DNA from: Aquibium oceanicum
GTDB taxonomy: Bacteria > Pseudomonadota > Alphaproteobacteria > Rhizobiales > Rhizobiaceae
Length of the DNA: 64,000 nt
Assembly (NCBI RefSeq): GCF_001889605.1
Contig: NZ_CP018171.1
Span: forward strand, 4,873,501-4,937,500
Direction: 5' to 3'
The position numbers and the translations under genes were made by a program. The number at the start of each line of letters is the position of its first letter. The first letter of the stretch is position 1. Below the pieces are notes generated by a model. The model was not told the DNA's origin. It made no database searches and worked only from the letters and a program-made list of their open reading frames with translations. Below, in pieces: positions 40,721 to 48,499 of the stretch.

Positions 40721-41536
40721 TCAGACCCCCTGGAGGATGAGGATGGTCGGCCGCCTCGGCAGGTCCCGCAGCGAAATGGTAAAGCCGCGTTCCTCGCGAT
40801 AGTCGATCTCGTAGCCCTCGCCCATCATCGACAGGAACTCGCCCATTGGCGTGGAATGGCGATGCATCGGCAGAACGATGGAAGAATATAGCCGCGTGGT
40901 GATGTCGCTCATCTTGGTGAGCGACTGCGTCATCCCTCCGTCGACCGGTACCATGACGATGTCGAGCCGACCGATCGCGGCATAATGCGCATCGGTCAGA
41001 TCGTGGTGGAGGTGTCCGAGATGGCCGATGCATAGATCCGCCACCTCGAAAATGAAGATCGAGTTTCCGTCCTTTTCCATCTCGCCGTAGCGGCGGATGT
41101 CGGTCGGCACGTTGCGGATGTAGACGTCGTCCACGACGACGGCATGCCGCGCCGGCCCGTCGCCGGAAGGGTTCCAGCCGGGCAGCACGTATTCGATCGC
41201 CGGATCGGGAGTGGTGGTGAAGTGCGTGGTGTGCGCCTTGTTCATGGTGACGACGCGCGGCAGCGGATCCCGGCCGTAGATACCGCTGAAATCGGTGGCG
41301 ACGCGCACGCCGGCGGGCGTCTCGATGATGTAGGTCGAATGGCCGGCATAGGTGATCGTCACCTCGGACGCAGCCCTGACGGTCTGCGCGGGGGTGAAAC
41401 TCGAGAAGGTCACCGAGGGCAGCCCTTGCGCGATCGCCAGGCATTTCGACGGGACGGGATCGTCCTGCGCAAGTCCCGGGATCGGCCAGGACAGGAGGAG
41501 GGCGAGGAAGGCGGCGGCAGCGCGGGCGAGAGGCAT
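40721..41536 (-). CDS. Exported metallo-beta-lactamase-fold hydrolase
   Basis: A 271-residue protein with a signal peptide ending near IPGLA-QDDP. The fold start ITYAGHSTYIIETPAGVRVATD carries the histidine/aspartate pattern of the UlaG-like MBL group, CIGHLGHLHHDLTD supplies further histidines, and VMVPVDGGMT and VLPMHRHST close the site. The standard HxHxDH motif is replaced by variants, so activity cannot be assumed. It is operonic with the TPR gene. Confidence 0.82.
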   Translation of the reverse strand: MPLARAAAAFLALLLSWPIPGLAQDDPVPSKCLAIAQGLPSVTFSSFTPAQTVRAASEVTITYAGHSTYIIETPAGVRVATDFSGIYGRDPLPRVVTMNKAHTTHFTTTPDPAIEYVLPGWNPSGDGPARHAVVVDDVYIRNVPTDIRRYGEMEKDGNSIFIFEVADLCIGHLGHLHHDLTDAHYAAIGRLDIVMVPVDGGMTQSLTKMSDITTRLYSSIVLPMHRHSTPMGEFLSMMGEGYEIDYREERGFTISLRDLPRRPTILILQGV

Positions 41537-41655
41537 GGGCGTTTCTCCGACGGCGAAGCGTTTGGGGGCGCTAGCCCATTACGCCACGTTATGCCGCTGG
41601 AACGGAGTAACGATTTCGCGAGACGGCAAGTCGAAATTTCCCGCCGCGCCACCGG

Positions 41656-41683
41656 TTGCAATTCGCGGCGGCTCTGGTTATAT
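41656..41683 (+). promoter_or_regulatory. Promoter of tRNA-Glu
   Basis: TTGCAA and TTATAT are separated by 16 bases, and the -10 ends 15 nt before the tRNA. Confidence 0.5.
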
Positions 41684-41698
41684 CGCGGTCTCTTGGAC

Positions 41699-41773
41699 GC
41701 GCCCATCGTCTAGCGGTCAGGACGGCGCCCTCTCACGGCGCAAACAGGGGTTCGATTCCCCTTGGGCGTACCA
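41699..41773 (+). tRNA. tRNA-Glu (anticodon CTC)
   Basis: A 75-nt cloverleaf with CCA encoded. The acceptor stem GCGCCCA pairs with TGGGCGT (one G.U), the anticodon stem is GCGCC/GGCGC, the loop CTCTCAC gives anticodon CTC, and the T arm is AGGGGTTCGATTCCCCT. Its 3' 48 bases are the attachment core of the element that follows. Confidence 0.96.
41726..41773 (+). repeat. attL core, 48 bp, in the 3' half of tRNA-Glu
   Basis: This stretch is identical over 48 bp to 54983-55030. The repeat begins in the anticodon stem and ends with the encoded CCA, so the inserted element restores the tRNA. Confidence 0.95.
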
Positions 41774-41843
41774 AGAAAAACAAGGGTTTAGGCAGAAACC
41801 CGCAAAACCATCAAATATCAGTCGAATAAACGTCCACGTACAA

Positions 41844-41852
41844 TGGCGGACA
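41844..41852 (+). repeat. Left integrase arm-type site
   Basis: TGGCGGACA lies 70 nt inside attL and matches the repeated TGGCGRACR motif found near attR. Confidence 0.45.
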
Positions 41853-41913
41853 AATGAAAAACCCGGTCACGTGAGCAGCCGGGTTCGGGATCAGCGCAAA
41901 GGCGCCCGTTGGA

Positions 41914-42495
41914 TCAGGCGCCCGACTTCAAGCCGTCGATAACCGCTTTCTGCCTCGCGCGCCGCGCTTGTGCCTTCTCGAATTCGCGATGCCTCTCTTC
42001 CCGTTCTGCCTTCGGCTTCTCGATTGCCCGCTGGACCGCGCCGATAGCAGCGGCAAGCCCAATCCGCTGGCGCTGCAACAAACTGAATTCACTCGAAACA
42101 AAATGGCGAACCGTGGCGTCGGTATCATCTGCTGACGGCGGTTCCTCCCGGTAGTTCGCCACGATCTCCCGCGTATGGCCGCCCTCGGGATAGATCGAAA
42201 GGTCAGTCGCGTCCTTCGACGGATTGGCGAGAAGGAATTCCATCGCTTCGGCGAACGCTTCATATGTGAGGTCAACGTCCGCCTTCTCGGCTTGCAGAAT
42301 AGCCAGGACGGGTTGCAGCCCATGCCGGATAAGGTAGGCGAATGCATCGTTGATGCTGGTGGGGGAACTTCCCACCGTGCGGCGAACCCCGTCCTCCCCG
42401 GTCTCCCATTCGTAGAAGTGTGGCCCCGTGAGCGCCTTCGCCGCCTGCTTCAGTTCGGGTGCAATTCGAAGGGCAAAGCTCGTGGTCTGCGTCAT
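41914..42495 (-). CDS. Possible ribbon-helix-helix DNA-binding protein, element 1
   Basis: A 193-residue protein without a family I can name. The N-terminus SFALRIAPELKQAAKAL resembles the strand and first helix of RHH/Arc regulators, and SINDAFAYLIRHGL resembles the second helix, with about 25 extra residues between them. The C-terminal third is a charged coiled coil (ERHREFEKAQARRARQKAV). GAGG lies nine bases before the ATG. The gene is immediately downstream of several GTGATATC palindromes, which would suit an autoregulated repressor. It is nearest to attL. Confidence 0.65.
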   Translation of the reverse strand: MTQTTSFALRIAPELKQAAKALTGPHFYEWETGEDGVRRTVGSSPTSINDAFAYLIRHGLQPVLAILQAEKADVDLTYEAFAEAMEFLLANPSKDATDLSIYPEGGHTREIVANYREEPPSADDTDATVRHFVSSEFSLLQRQRIGLAAAIGAVQRAIEKPKAEREERHREFEKAQARRARQKAVIDGLKSGA

Positions 42496-42840
42496 GATTT
42501 CAGCCTCATGTGATATCGACAGCGGTCAGTGATATCACTTCAGAAGTTCAATATCAATCCATCCCGGTGATATGAAAAATCGGTCAGTTGCCCAGCCAGG
42601 TCAGAAGGGTGCAAATTTGCCCCCTTGTCAGCCGCCGCGCCTAAGCCGCCAGCGTGCCAGCCTGAGCCGCCACAAGGCGCACCACAGGCGGACGATGGAC
42701 AGGAGCAGCCTCATAGCGGTTCCCATCATCCCACATCATCGCTCCTACGCCTTGGCTATCTCACTCGGCTTCGATCGCCTAACGTGTGTCCCTGTGGGAA
42801 GCCCCGTCCTCTGGATCATCCGCATCAGGCTTTGAAGCCG
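42496..42840. other. Non-coding gap with operators and a dyad
   Basis: Besides the GTGATATC cluster, this 345-nt gap holds a near-perfect 22-bp dyad at 42605-42626 centred on GCAAATTTGC. Forward-strand frames across it have no ribosome site and resemble nothing, so I call none. No clear terminator for the membrane-protein gene is seen. Confidence 0.5.
42510..42573. promoter_or_regulatory. GTGATATC repeat cluster: candidate operator
   Basis: Copies occur at 42510 (GTGATATCG), 42528-42539 (AGTGATATCACT, a perfect palindrome) and 42567-42573 (GTGATAT), with an AATATCAAT half-related copy between. They lie 15-80 nt upstream of the 193-residue gene on the reverse strand. Confidence 0.5.
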
Positions 42841-43953
42841 CTAAACGGATGAATGCGAGGTAGAATGCGCAGCAAGAGCGTAGCGTAGCCGCAAGTAGAT
42901 CAGGGACGCATAGCAGGCTATCAAACTTGCGATCAGAAACTCGCGGATTTCGGAGAGCTCGTATCCATCCACCATACCGTCGCCGAGTATCAAGAAAATG
43001 ATCTGAGATCCCATGAGCAGTGACACCATCCCTACCGACCGCCTGTAAATTGGCCCCCCCTTGTCGACCGTTTCTAAGACCCAGCGTACAGCGATGAGGA
43101 TCGCAAGGAAGAACCACAGTTGGTAGAGGAGGATGTTCCACTCCTCGAAAAGGAGCCCTGCTACTGGAAGGGAAGCGACCGCAAAGGCCGGTGGCGGTAC
43201 GAAGGGAGCCAGAGTACGCAGTATTTGGTTGCCAGATGATTGCCAGAACGCCGGCAGGGCAATGAACGCCATAAACGCTGCGGAATAGTAAGCGGCTTCG
43301 AACATGTATGTTGCAAAATTGTGGAAGTTCGTTTCGTTCTGTGCATTCCCCGCAAATAGTTCTCCTGCTTCCCATCCGAGCCAATGCTGTCCCCAAGACA
43401 TCTCTTCCATCAGGATGAGGAAAGTGCACGCGAGCATCGCAGAGAAAGCAACTGACGGAGGGAGTCCCAACGGTCGGAAGTCCCGGACCTCACGGCTGAT
43501 CCAGACACAGCGAGCAAATCCCGCAAGCGCAATCAACAAGACAAGCTCGGTGGCGATGCTGAGCAATTGCCCTTCGCGAACGAGTTCGTTGAGAATCTGA
43601 GGCGCAAGAACGACGGTGGCGGCAGCTAGAAGGAGAACTGCACCCGAGAAGTTCGATGCGAATGCGAGGAGAACTGCCTCTTTCCTGTTACCCACATGCA
43701 TTGCGGGTGAAACAAGTCTGGGCCCGCGAAACGCAAGGAACAAGCATCCAGCGGCGACTGCCGAAGCCGTAATCCGCGCCCAACCGAAGAGCGACCAATC
43801 CGGTGCATATTTTTCTAGGAATGCGAACCCGTATTGAGTGCTTCCAAAATGGAAGGTGGCGCCGATAACCCATATGGCGGCAACAAGAAACAACACCCTG
43901 GAAAAAGGAACGTTAGACCGAAGCGCACCAATTCCGCGATCATGCACTTCCAT
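42841..43953 (-). CDS. Polytopic membrane protein with EExSWGQ motif, cargo of element 1
   Basis: A 370-residue protein with about ten hydrophobic segments. It bears the motif EEMSWGQHWLGWE followed by NETNFHNFATYM; I have seen this EE-SWGQ...NxHN pattern in uncharacterised bacterial membrane proteins but know no function. GGGAGG lies about six bases before the ATG at 43953. The gene lies in the AT-rich part of the element and has its own promoter, so it is likely a separately acquired cargo gene. The conserved acidic and histidine residues within or near the membrane suggest enzymatic chemistry (inference). Confidence 0.75.
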   Translation of the reverse strand: MEVHDRGIGALRSNVPFSRVLFLVAAIWVIGATFHFGSTQYGFAFLEKYAPDWSLFGWARITASAVAAGCLFLAFRGPRLVSPAMHVGNRKEAVLLAFASNFSGAVLLLAAATVVLAPQILNELVREGQLLSIATELVLLIALAGFARCVWISREVRDFRPLGLPPSVAFSAMLACTFLILMEEMSWGQHWLGWEAGELFAGNAQNETNFHNFATYMFEAAYYSAAFMAFIALPAFWQSSGNQILRTLAPFVPPPAFAVASLPVAGLLFEEWNILLYQLWFFLAILIAVRWVLETVDKGGPIYRRSVGMVSLLMGSQIIFLILGDGMVDGYELSEIREFLIASLIACYASLIYLRLRYALAAHSTSHSSV

Positions 43954-44335
43954 GACGCTACCTCCCTACGGATTGCGCCAATATATAAACAAACTGTTAG
44001 CCATCAATACATATGAACAGATATGGTTAAATATAGAAATTTCGTAAAATTTGACGCGAATTTTTATGATACAGTTACTCTCTGACTCATTGAATTCTTA
44101 CAATTATGGAATTGACGGCCGAGTTGGCGCACCCGACTCGAATTTGCTGTGTCCGGGGCCTTTGAGCGTAGAGGTATCAAGTCGGACACTTCCGGAAACC
44201 TCCGCCGTTATCCAAATCGGCCTCGATGCACAGGAACATTGAGGAATCGAAACAGAAACGGACCAGAATCAAGCCCTCAGGTGTGCTCCCCCGCGATTTG
44301 GGCGAAGGAGGTTTCCGGAGGTGCCCAGTCATGTA
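43954..44335. other. AT-rich intergenic region in element 1
   Basis: These 382 nt hold the cargo-gene promoter and a clearly AT-rich block (about 43970-44110), in contrast to the GC-rich neighbours. No gene is supported. The composition suggests a foreign junction. Confidence 0.5.
43980..44007 (-). promoter_or_regulatory. Promoter of the EExSWGQ membrane-protein gene
   Basis: On the reverse strand TTGATG and TATATT are separated by 16 bases, about 27 nt upstream of the start codon. Confidence 0.5.
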
Positions 44336-44596
44336 TTACCCGTTCGCGTTCGGTCGACCGGGCGAAGGGAAATCCCGATGCGCCGGCGGATGCAGGATCA
44401 GCCCGACGTCTTTGCCGCCGCACTTCCTGCACCGGAGTTTCGGAACGAGGTCGGGCGCCATGGTTGAGTGCTCCGGCCCGAGCTTCGCCTTCAAAACTCC
44501 GAGGTCGATCCTGCCGAAGTGGAAGCATTGCGGCTTGTTGCAGCCCGCGCCCAGGCTGTAACCCTCATCGATCATTTTTTGCACGGTCCAACCCAT
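44336..44596 (-). CDS. Small zinc-ribbon-like protein
   Basis: An 86-residue protein. MGWTVQKMIDEGYSLGAGC is followed by NKPQCFHFGRIDL and, further on, LRCRKCGGKDVGLIL: four cysteines in two pairs, which would suit a zinc ribbon. I recall similar short proteins in Rhizobiales genomes and mobile regions, but no function. The ribosome site is weak. Confidence 0.6.
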   Translation of the reverse strand: MGWTVQKMIDEGYSLGAGCNKPQCFHFGRIDLGVLKAKLGPEHSTMAPDLVPKLRCRKCGGKDVGLILHPPAHRDFPSPGRPNANG

Positions 44597-44806
44597 AGCG
44601 GCTGAGATAGCGTCCTCGCGGCGCCGTGACGAGCGCTATCGATCGCGTTTCAGCTTACCTTTCGGGCCGGTTCCAGTCAGGCGTTTTGAAGCCCTCCTGC
44701 GACTGAGACTTCGGCGGTTCCAGTAGCGGGATGCCAGCCTCGTCCACAGCCTCATCACAAGAACGGCGACCTCGCTTGCGCCGTATGCGTCCGGGAAGGG
44801 CCGCGG

Positions 44807-45139
44807 TCAGGCTGCTTTTGCGGTGGCGGTGGATCGGCGCCAATTCCACGGCAGGAGTTCAGCCAGCCTGCTCTGCGGCGCGTCGGCGATGCGGGAGAGC
44901 ACGTCGGCGAGCCAGGCTTGTGGATCGACGTCGTTGAGCTTTGCGGTGCCGATCAGCGTGTACATGACGGCCGCGCGCTCGGCGCCGCGCTCGGAGCCGG
45001 CGAAGAGCCAGGATTTTCCACCGAGAGCCAGGCCGCGCAGCGCTCGTTCGGCCGCATTGTTGGTCAGGCAGATGCGCCCGTCTGCGAGGAAACGGCTGAA
45101 CCCCTCCCAACGCTTGGCTGACAACGCGAATCCCAGGGG
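44807..45139 (-). pseudogene. IS66-family transposase C-terminal remnant
   Basis: About 110 residues match the end of IS66 TnpC: RFLADGRICLTNNAAERALR, KSWLFAGSERGAERAAVMYT and the final AELLPWNWRR. The rest of the transposase, its partner genes and clear terminal repeats are missing. The frame continues upstream past 45139, but that part is unrelated read-through. It is an old insertion scar inside the element. Confidence 0.88.
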
Positions 45140-45146
45140 TGGGCTG

Positions 45147-45254
45147 TTGCGAATTTGGTGGACGCTTCTCGCGTGCCTACTCATCGGCTGCGGGGTAGCA
45201 ATTTTGCTGCTAGGCTCGCCGCCCGGGCCGATCGACGCGTACTTCTTCGGATAG
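45147..45254 (+). CDS. Tiny membrane protein (possible)
   Basis: A 35-codon frame from the TTG at 45147, preceded by AGGGGT. The product is one hydrophobic helix (WWTLLACLLIGCGVAILLLG) and a short tail, PPGPIDAYFFG. It is first of three adjoining tiny frames and begins exactly where the IS66 remnant ends, so it may be the cut end of a larger gene. Confidence 0.35.
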   Translation: MRIWWTLLACLLIGCGVAILLLGSPPGPIDAYFFG

Positions 45255-45262
45255 AGGTGGAA

Positions 45263-45373
45263 ATGCGGACTGACCCGCCCGGCTTCTTCTCGCGCGCCAG
45301 CCGCCGCGCATTCTTCGCGGGGACATGGTTCGCGCTCGCGGTGATCTTCGTCGCGTGGATGGTGATGGGGTGA
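45263..45373 (+). CDS. Small membrane protein
   Basis: A 36-codon frame with GAGGTGGAA directly before the ATG. A basic N-terminus (FFSRASRRAFF) is followed by one membrane helix (GTWFALAVIFVAWMVMG). Its stop overlaps the next start (TGATG). Function is unknown; size and position suit an accessory phage-type gene. Confidence 0.45.
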   Translation: MRTDPPGFFSRASRRAFFAGTWFALAVIFVAWMVMG

Positions 45374-45501
45374 TGCCAAACATTGAGGAAATCGCTCGGA
45401 CGATCGCCAAGGCCAAGCACGGCACGGACGCCATGTGGGCGAACTACGTTGGTGCTGCGGAGGCTGTGATCGGGTTGTTCAAGGCGAAGCGTCGGCGCTG
45501 A
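45373..45501 (+). CDS. Small protein, unknown
   Basis: A 42-codon frame coupled to the previous one by TGATG. The product begins MPNIEEIARTIAKAKHGTDA and ends AEAVIGLFKAKRRR, helical and basic. No family is recognised. Confidence 0.4.
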   Translation: MPNIEEIARTIAKAKHGTDAMWANYVGAAEAVIGLFKAKRRR

Positions 45502-45627
45502 GACAGTTCTCACCGGCTTGGCGATGGCTCAACGCCGCGCGAATGGCAAGTACGTGTCGGCACTGCTCGGCGGCGCGCTCAATTATCCGGTGTCACGGGC
45601 GTGGGCGGGGTAGCGACAGCGGGCGGC

Positions 45628-45656
45628 TTGACGAACTATGCCAGAACTGGCATATA
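45628..45656 (+). promoter_or_regulatory. Toxin-antitoxin promoter with embedded palindromic operator
   Basis: TTGACG (45628-45633) and CATATA (45651-45656) are separated by exactly 17 bases. Between and over them lies the perfect palindrome TATGCCAG-AA-CTGGCATA (45637-45654), placed as an autorepression operator would be. Confidence 0.65.
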
Positions 45657-45698
45657 TGCAGCACGCGCCAATAAGGGCGCGCTCACAGGAGGTTAGTG

Positions 45699-45776
45699 AT
45701 GCTCAGCGGAAAAGCATACGTCAAACAGGAGCGGTGGACCCGTGAAGACAACATTCTTTCTTGGATCGAGCCTTGA
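45699..45776 (+). CDS. 25-codon leader frame overlapping the toxin start
   Basis: The ATG at 45699 has AGGAGG seven bases upstream, far stronger than the toxin's own site. The product begins MLSGKAYVKQERWTRED and its stop (45774-45776) lies 35 nt inside the toxin gene in another frame. A CGCGCC/GGCGCG hairpin (45664-45681) precedes it. It could set toxin translation by coupling. Confidence 0.4.
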   Translation: MLSGKAYVKQERWTREDNILSWIEP

Positions 45777-46131
45777 CCAGATTCGCAGTTTTCCAAAGGA
45801 GGTACGGCAAGAAGTAGGCTTCGCAATTGAGACGGCACAGCTTGGCGGTAAGGCGATCAACGTCGTGCCGCTCGTCGGATTCAAAGGGGCCGGAATTCTT
45901 GAGATTTTCTCAGATTTCGATGGGAACACTTTTAGAGCGGTTTACACCGTGCGGTTCCCGGAAACGATTTATGTACTGCATGCGTTTATGAAGAAATCAA
46001 AGCGGGGGATTTCGACTCCCCGTCAGGAGATGGAAATGATTCGCTCGCGCCTGAAAGCGGCGGAGCGCCATTATGAAAATGAAAAGAAACGAGAAGCCGC
46101 GGAGAAAAAGAATGTCGGAACAAATCGATGA
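45742..46131 (+). CDS. Type II toxin, HigB / Gp49-like (DUF891) family
   Basis: A 129-residue protein of the RelE-superfamily toxin type that cuts mRNA. It shows LDQIRSFPKEVRQEVGFAI, VVPLVGFKGAGILEIFSDFDGNTFRAVYTV and IYVLHAFMKKSKRGISTP, the usual order of the Gp49-like family, with the lysine-rich end that contacts RNA. The start is the GTG at 45742. It overlaps the antitoxin gene by 20 nt, and toxin-first order is usual for HigBA. A lysine/glutamate-rich tail follows the core. Confidence 0.87.
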   Translation: MKTTFFLGSSLDQIRSFPKEVRQEVGFAIETAQLGGKAINVVPLVGFKGAGILEIFSDFDGNTFRAVYTVRFPETIYVLHAFMKKSKRGISTPRQEMEMIRSRLKAAERHYENEKKREAAEKKNVGTNR

Positions 46132-46459
46132 CGTTCAGGTCGTCAGAAGTTCTGGCGACATCTACAATGACCTAAATGTGCCTCATGACGTCAAAGATGG
46201 GTTGAAAAACGCGATCGCACGCGAGATTTGCAGCCTCATTGAAGACAAGCGGCTCACTCAAAAGCAGGTCGCAGACATCCTTGGTACAGATCAAGCCAAG
46301 GTATCGAAGATCACTCGCGGACGACTGACAGATTTTAGTGTCGATCGCCTCGTCAATTTCCTCACGGCGCTTGGATACAACATCGATATCCATCTGGAAC
46401 GCACGATGGAAAAGCAGGGTCGCGTTAAACTTCACACCCCTATGGCAGCGGTCGGTTAG
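46112..46459 (+). CDS. HTH (XRE-type) antitoxin
   Basis: A 115-residue protein. The helix-turn-helix lies in KRLTQKQVADILGTDQAKVSKITRGRL (about residues 48-75), followed by FSVDRLVNFLTALGYNIDIHL, typical of antitoxins of Gp49-like toxins. GGAG lies nine bases before the ATG at 46112. It should bind its toxin and the palindrome at 45637-45654. Confidence 0.88.
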   Translation: MSEQIDDVQVVRSSGDIYNDLNVPHDVKDGLKNAIAREICSLIEDKRLTQKQVADILGTDQAKVSKITRGRLTDFSVDRLVNFLTALGYNIDIHLERTMEKQGRVKLHTPMAAVG

Positions 46460-46734
46460 CTAGCCCGCCGCTGCCACAATACGTTCCCCATCTAACCCGC
46501 CGCGCCCCGAACTTCCCCCGCCTCCCGTATTGCCCGCAGGGCCTCCCCTACGCGTGGTGTCAGATCGGCGACGTACTTCGGTCCGGCTCGTCATTTTCGC
46601 CAATGGCGACGCTCTCACCGGCAATGTGGCGGAACTCATTCCTTGGGCAGTTCAATCCTACCGGTAAGTGGATCGAATTTATTGTAGGACCAAGGGGCGA
46701 TAACGTAACTGTCGCCATCCTGCGGCAATCCGAA

Positions 46735-47175
46735 CTACATAAGGGCATCCTCGGGGGTGATGTCCTCGAACGTCTTTCCCCCGTCCGCCGTGAAACGCAC
46801 CTTGGTATTTGTATTGATTTCGGTAATCGTCTTTTCGATGCGAGACAGGCTTTCGCGAAGATAGTTTATGTCCCTCTCTTGGAGTCCTTGACGCCCATCT
46901 ATGCGGCCAACCTCTTTGGCGATCTCAATAGCCAAGGAAGCCCTCTGGCGTTCGAGGTCCATGAGCTGCTGAGAAAGATTGGTATTGATCGCGGTGACGG
47001 TGGAATTCAGATCGGAGACGCTCGTCTGTAGCCCGCTTACGGCGACGGCCAATCCCTTCACATGCTTGTCAGAGATATAGTCCGCGATCCAGTACGAACC
47101 GAACCATATTGCCGGGGCGGAAACGATCATCGCCGCGACAGTTTTTACAGCCCATACGGCGATTGCGTTCCACAT
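46735..47175 (-). CDS. Membrane-anchored coiled-coil protein
   Basis: A 146-residue product with an N-terminal membrane helix (TVAAMIVSAPAIWFGSYWIA) and then a long heptad-like region (LQTSVSDLNSTVTAINTNLSQQ, RDINYLRESLSRIEKTI). AGAGAGG lies near the ATG. It may be a spanin-, holin- or exclusion-type accessory protein, but nothing specific supports any of these. A short possible frame follows at 46560-46730; I could not support it. Confidence 0.6.
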   Translation of the reverse strand: MWNAIAVWAVKTVAAMIVSAPAIWFGSYWIADYISDKHVKGLAVAVSGLQTSVSDLNSTVTAINTNLSQQLMDLERQRASLAIEIAKEVGRIDGRQGLQERDINYLRESLSRIEKTITEINTNTKVRFTADGGKTFEDITPEDALM

Positions 47176-47544
47176 CTGATGTTACCTCTCTCGCCCGGAG
47201 CATACTGAGTGTTTGCCCATATTTTGGCAAGGTAAGATTGCTTTTGGGGAACCGCTACAACCTGTTCCTTGTTTCCTGCCGATGCGCCACGCCTGACTGC
47301 CGTCATCCGCCCCGCGTGACGTCAGCGCCCGATGCCGCTGGCAGACCCTCCGAACACGGTTGATCTACTCTTTTGACCGTTCCTGCGGCCATGCCTTCAC
47401 CTATCGCCTGATCTAGGTCGCGGTCATGCGTACCGAAGTCGATGTTCACGCATCGACGAAGGCGATTGCTGCTTTGCAATCTTTACGCTCGTTCGCCCGC
47501 TGCGATGCGATATCGGCGCCGATCGAGCGTTGCGATCCGGGAGT
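47176..47544. other. Gap of 369 nt without a supported gene
   Basis: I see only a GATTGC/GCAATC hairpin near 47465-47480, which could end transcripts from the six-gene operon, and short frames without ribosome sites. Confidence 0.4.
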
Positions 47545-47748
47545 CTAGCCATTGCTCTGCACCTGCCTTGCCTGTTGCCGCATGATCTGCCGCGCGATCT
47601 CTTGCAGCCGCTGTTCCTCTAACGAGGTCTCACGCGCCCGCTTCCTCAAGCTAAGCCGTTCCGCTTCGTCCATTTCCGCCAGCCGCGCCCGATGCTGCTT
47701 TGCGAGGGAATTCCGGATTGCACCGCACAGGGATTGCAGGGAAATCAT
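47545..47748 (-). CDS. Small charged helical protein, last gene of the six-gene operon
   Basis: A 67-residue product rich in glutamate, arginine and glutamine (AKQHRARLAEMDEAERLSL, QRLQEIARQIMRQQARQ), probably one or two helices. The ATG at 47748 has GGGTG upstream; a GTG at 47757 would overlap the stop of the gene before. No family is recognised. Confidence 0.6.
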   Translation of the reverse strand: MISLQSLCGAIRNSLAKQHRARLAEMDEAERLSLRKRARETSLEEQRLQEIARQIMRQQARQVQSNG

Positions 47749-47749
47749 C

Positions 47750-48499
47750 TCAGTCACCCACGAATGACTTGATGATGGTCTTGGCCTCGTTCGGCTTCAG
47801 GTCATCGAACCAATCGAGGAAATCGAGCGCGTCGGCATCGTCCATCCGTGCCAGAAGCCGGTTCGCCCGGAACCATGCCGCAGCCACCTTTTCAGCCGCC
47901 CATGGCCCCCACTCGTCAATGAGTTCCCGTCCAACCTGATTTGCACCGAACTTTTTCAGCCCGTCTTCGTCCACCGGATTGACGAAGGAGGGCGGACCAT
48001 CCGCAATCTCGGCATAGACCGCATACCGGGCCGCTTCCGTCATGCTGTCATCGAAACGCTGCATGAAAACGCGCATGGCGCGGCGATCTTCCGAGACCGC
48101 ATTGACGATGCCTCGCGCTTGCGTCTGGACGCGTTCCAGATGCGTTTTGAAGCCGGCCATGGACTGCCATTCGTCCACAAGCGCGCGGCCTTCCGTGGTT
48201 TCCAAAAGCTGATTTCGGCTGTCCTGCCAATCCAGCAAGTCCACCGGGTTGACGCTGTCCGGATTGGCCGTTGCCAGATCGTCGCGGATATAGCCTTCCA
48301 ACTCGCGATCCAGCTTTTCCTCGAAATAGCGATCAATATCCGTGTCCCGAATTCGTTCGATTTCCTTCCTGCGAGCGATGCCGGCAGGGAGGGAGGCAAT
48401 CCCCCCACCGGCACCACCCGCAGGTTCTTCCGTCGCAGCCCACCCGGCCATTGCGCCAGAAGATTCATGTTTCGTGAGTTCGGAACCCGACACGTTCAC
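47750..48499 (-). CDS. Acidic protein of unknown function, six-gene operon
   Basis: A 249-residue acidic, mostly helical protein (for example RDTDIDRYFEEKLDRELEGY and ARMDDADALDFLDWFDDLKP). The N-terminal 40 residues are glycine/alanine-rich and probably disordered. There are no transmembrane segments or motifs I know. The GTG start overlaps the previous stop (GTGA), and the end overlaps the next gene. Confidence 0.68.
   Translation of the reverse strand: MNVSGSELTKHESSGAMAGWAATEEPAGGAGGGIASLPAGIARRKEIERIRDTDIDRYFEEKLDRELEGYIRDDLATANPDSVNPVDLLDWQDSRNQLLETTEGRALVDEWQSMAGFKTHLERVQTQARGIVNAVSEDRRAMRVFMQRFDDSMTEAARYAVYAEIADGPPSFVNPVDEDGLKKFGANQVGRELIDEWGPWAAEKVAAAWFRANRLLARMDDADALDFLDWFDDLKPNEAKTIIKSFVGD

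Noticed and set aside
42572-42835. 87-codon forward frame
   Set aside because: No ribosome site, low-complexity composition, and lies in an operator-rich gap.
46560-46748. 62-codon reverse frame after the coiled-coil membrane gene
   Set aside because: It has a possible ribosome site for an internal ATG but no protein-like pattern; not enough to call.
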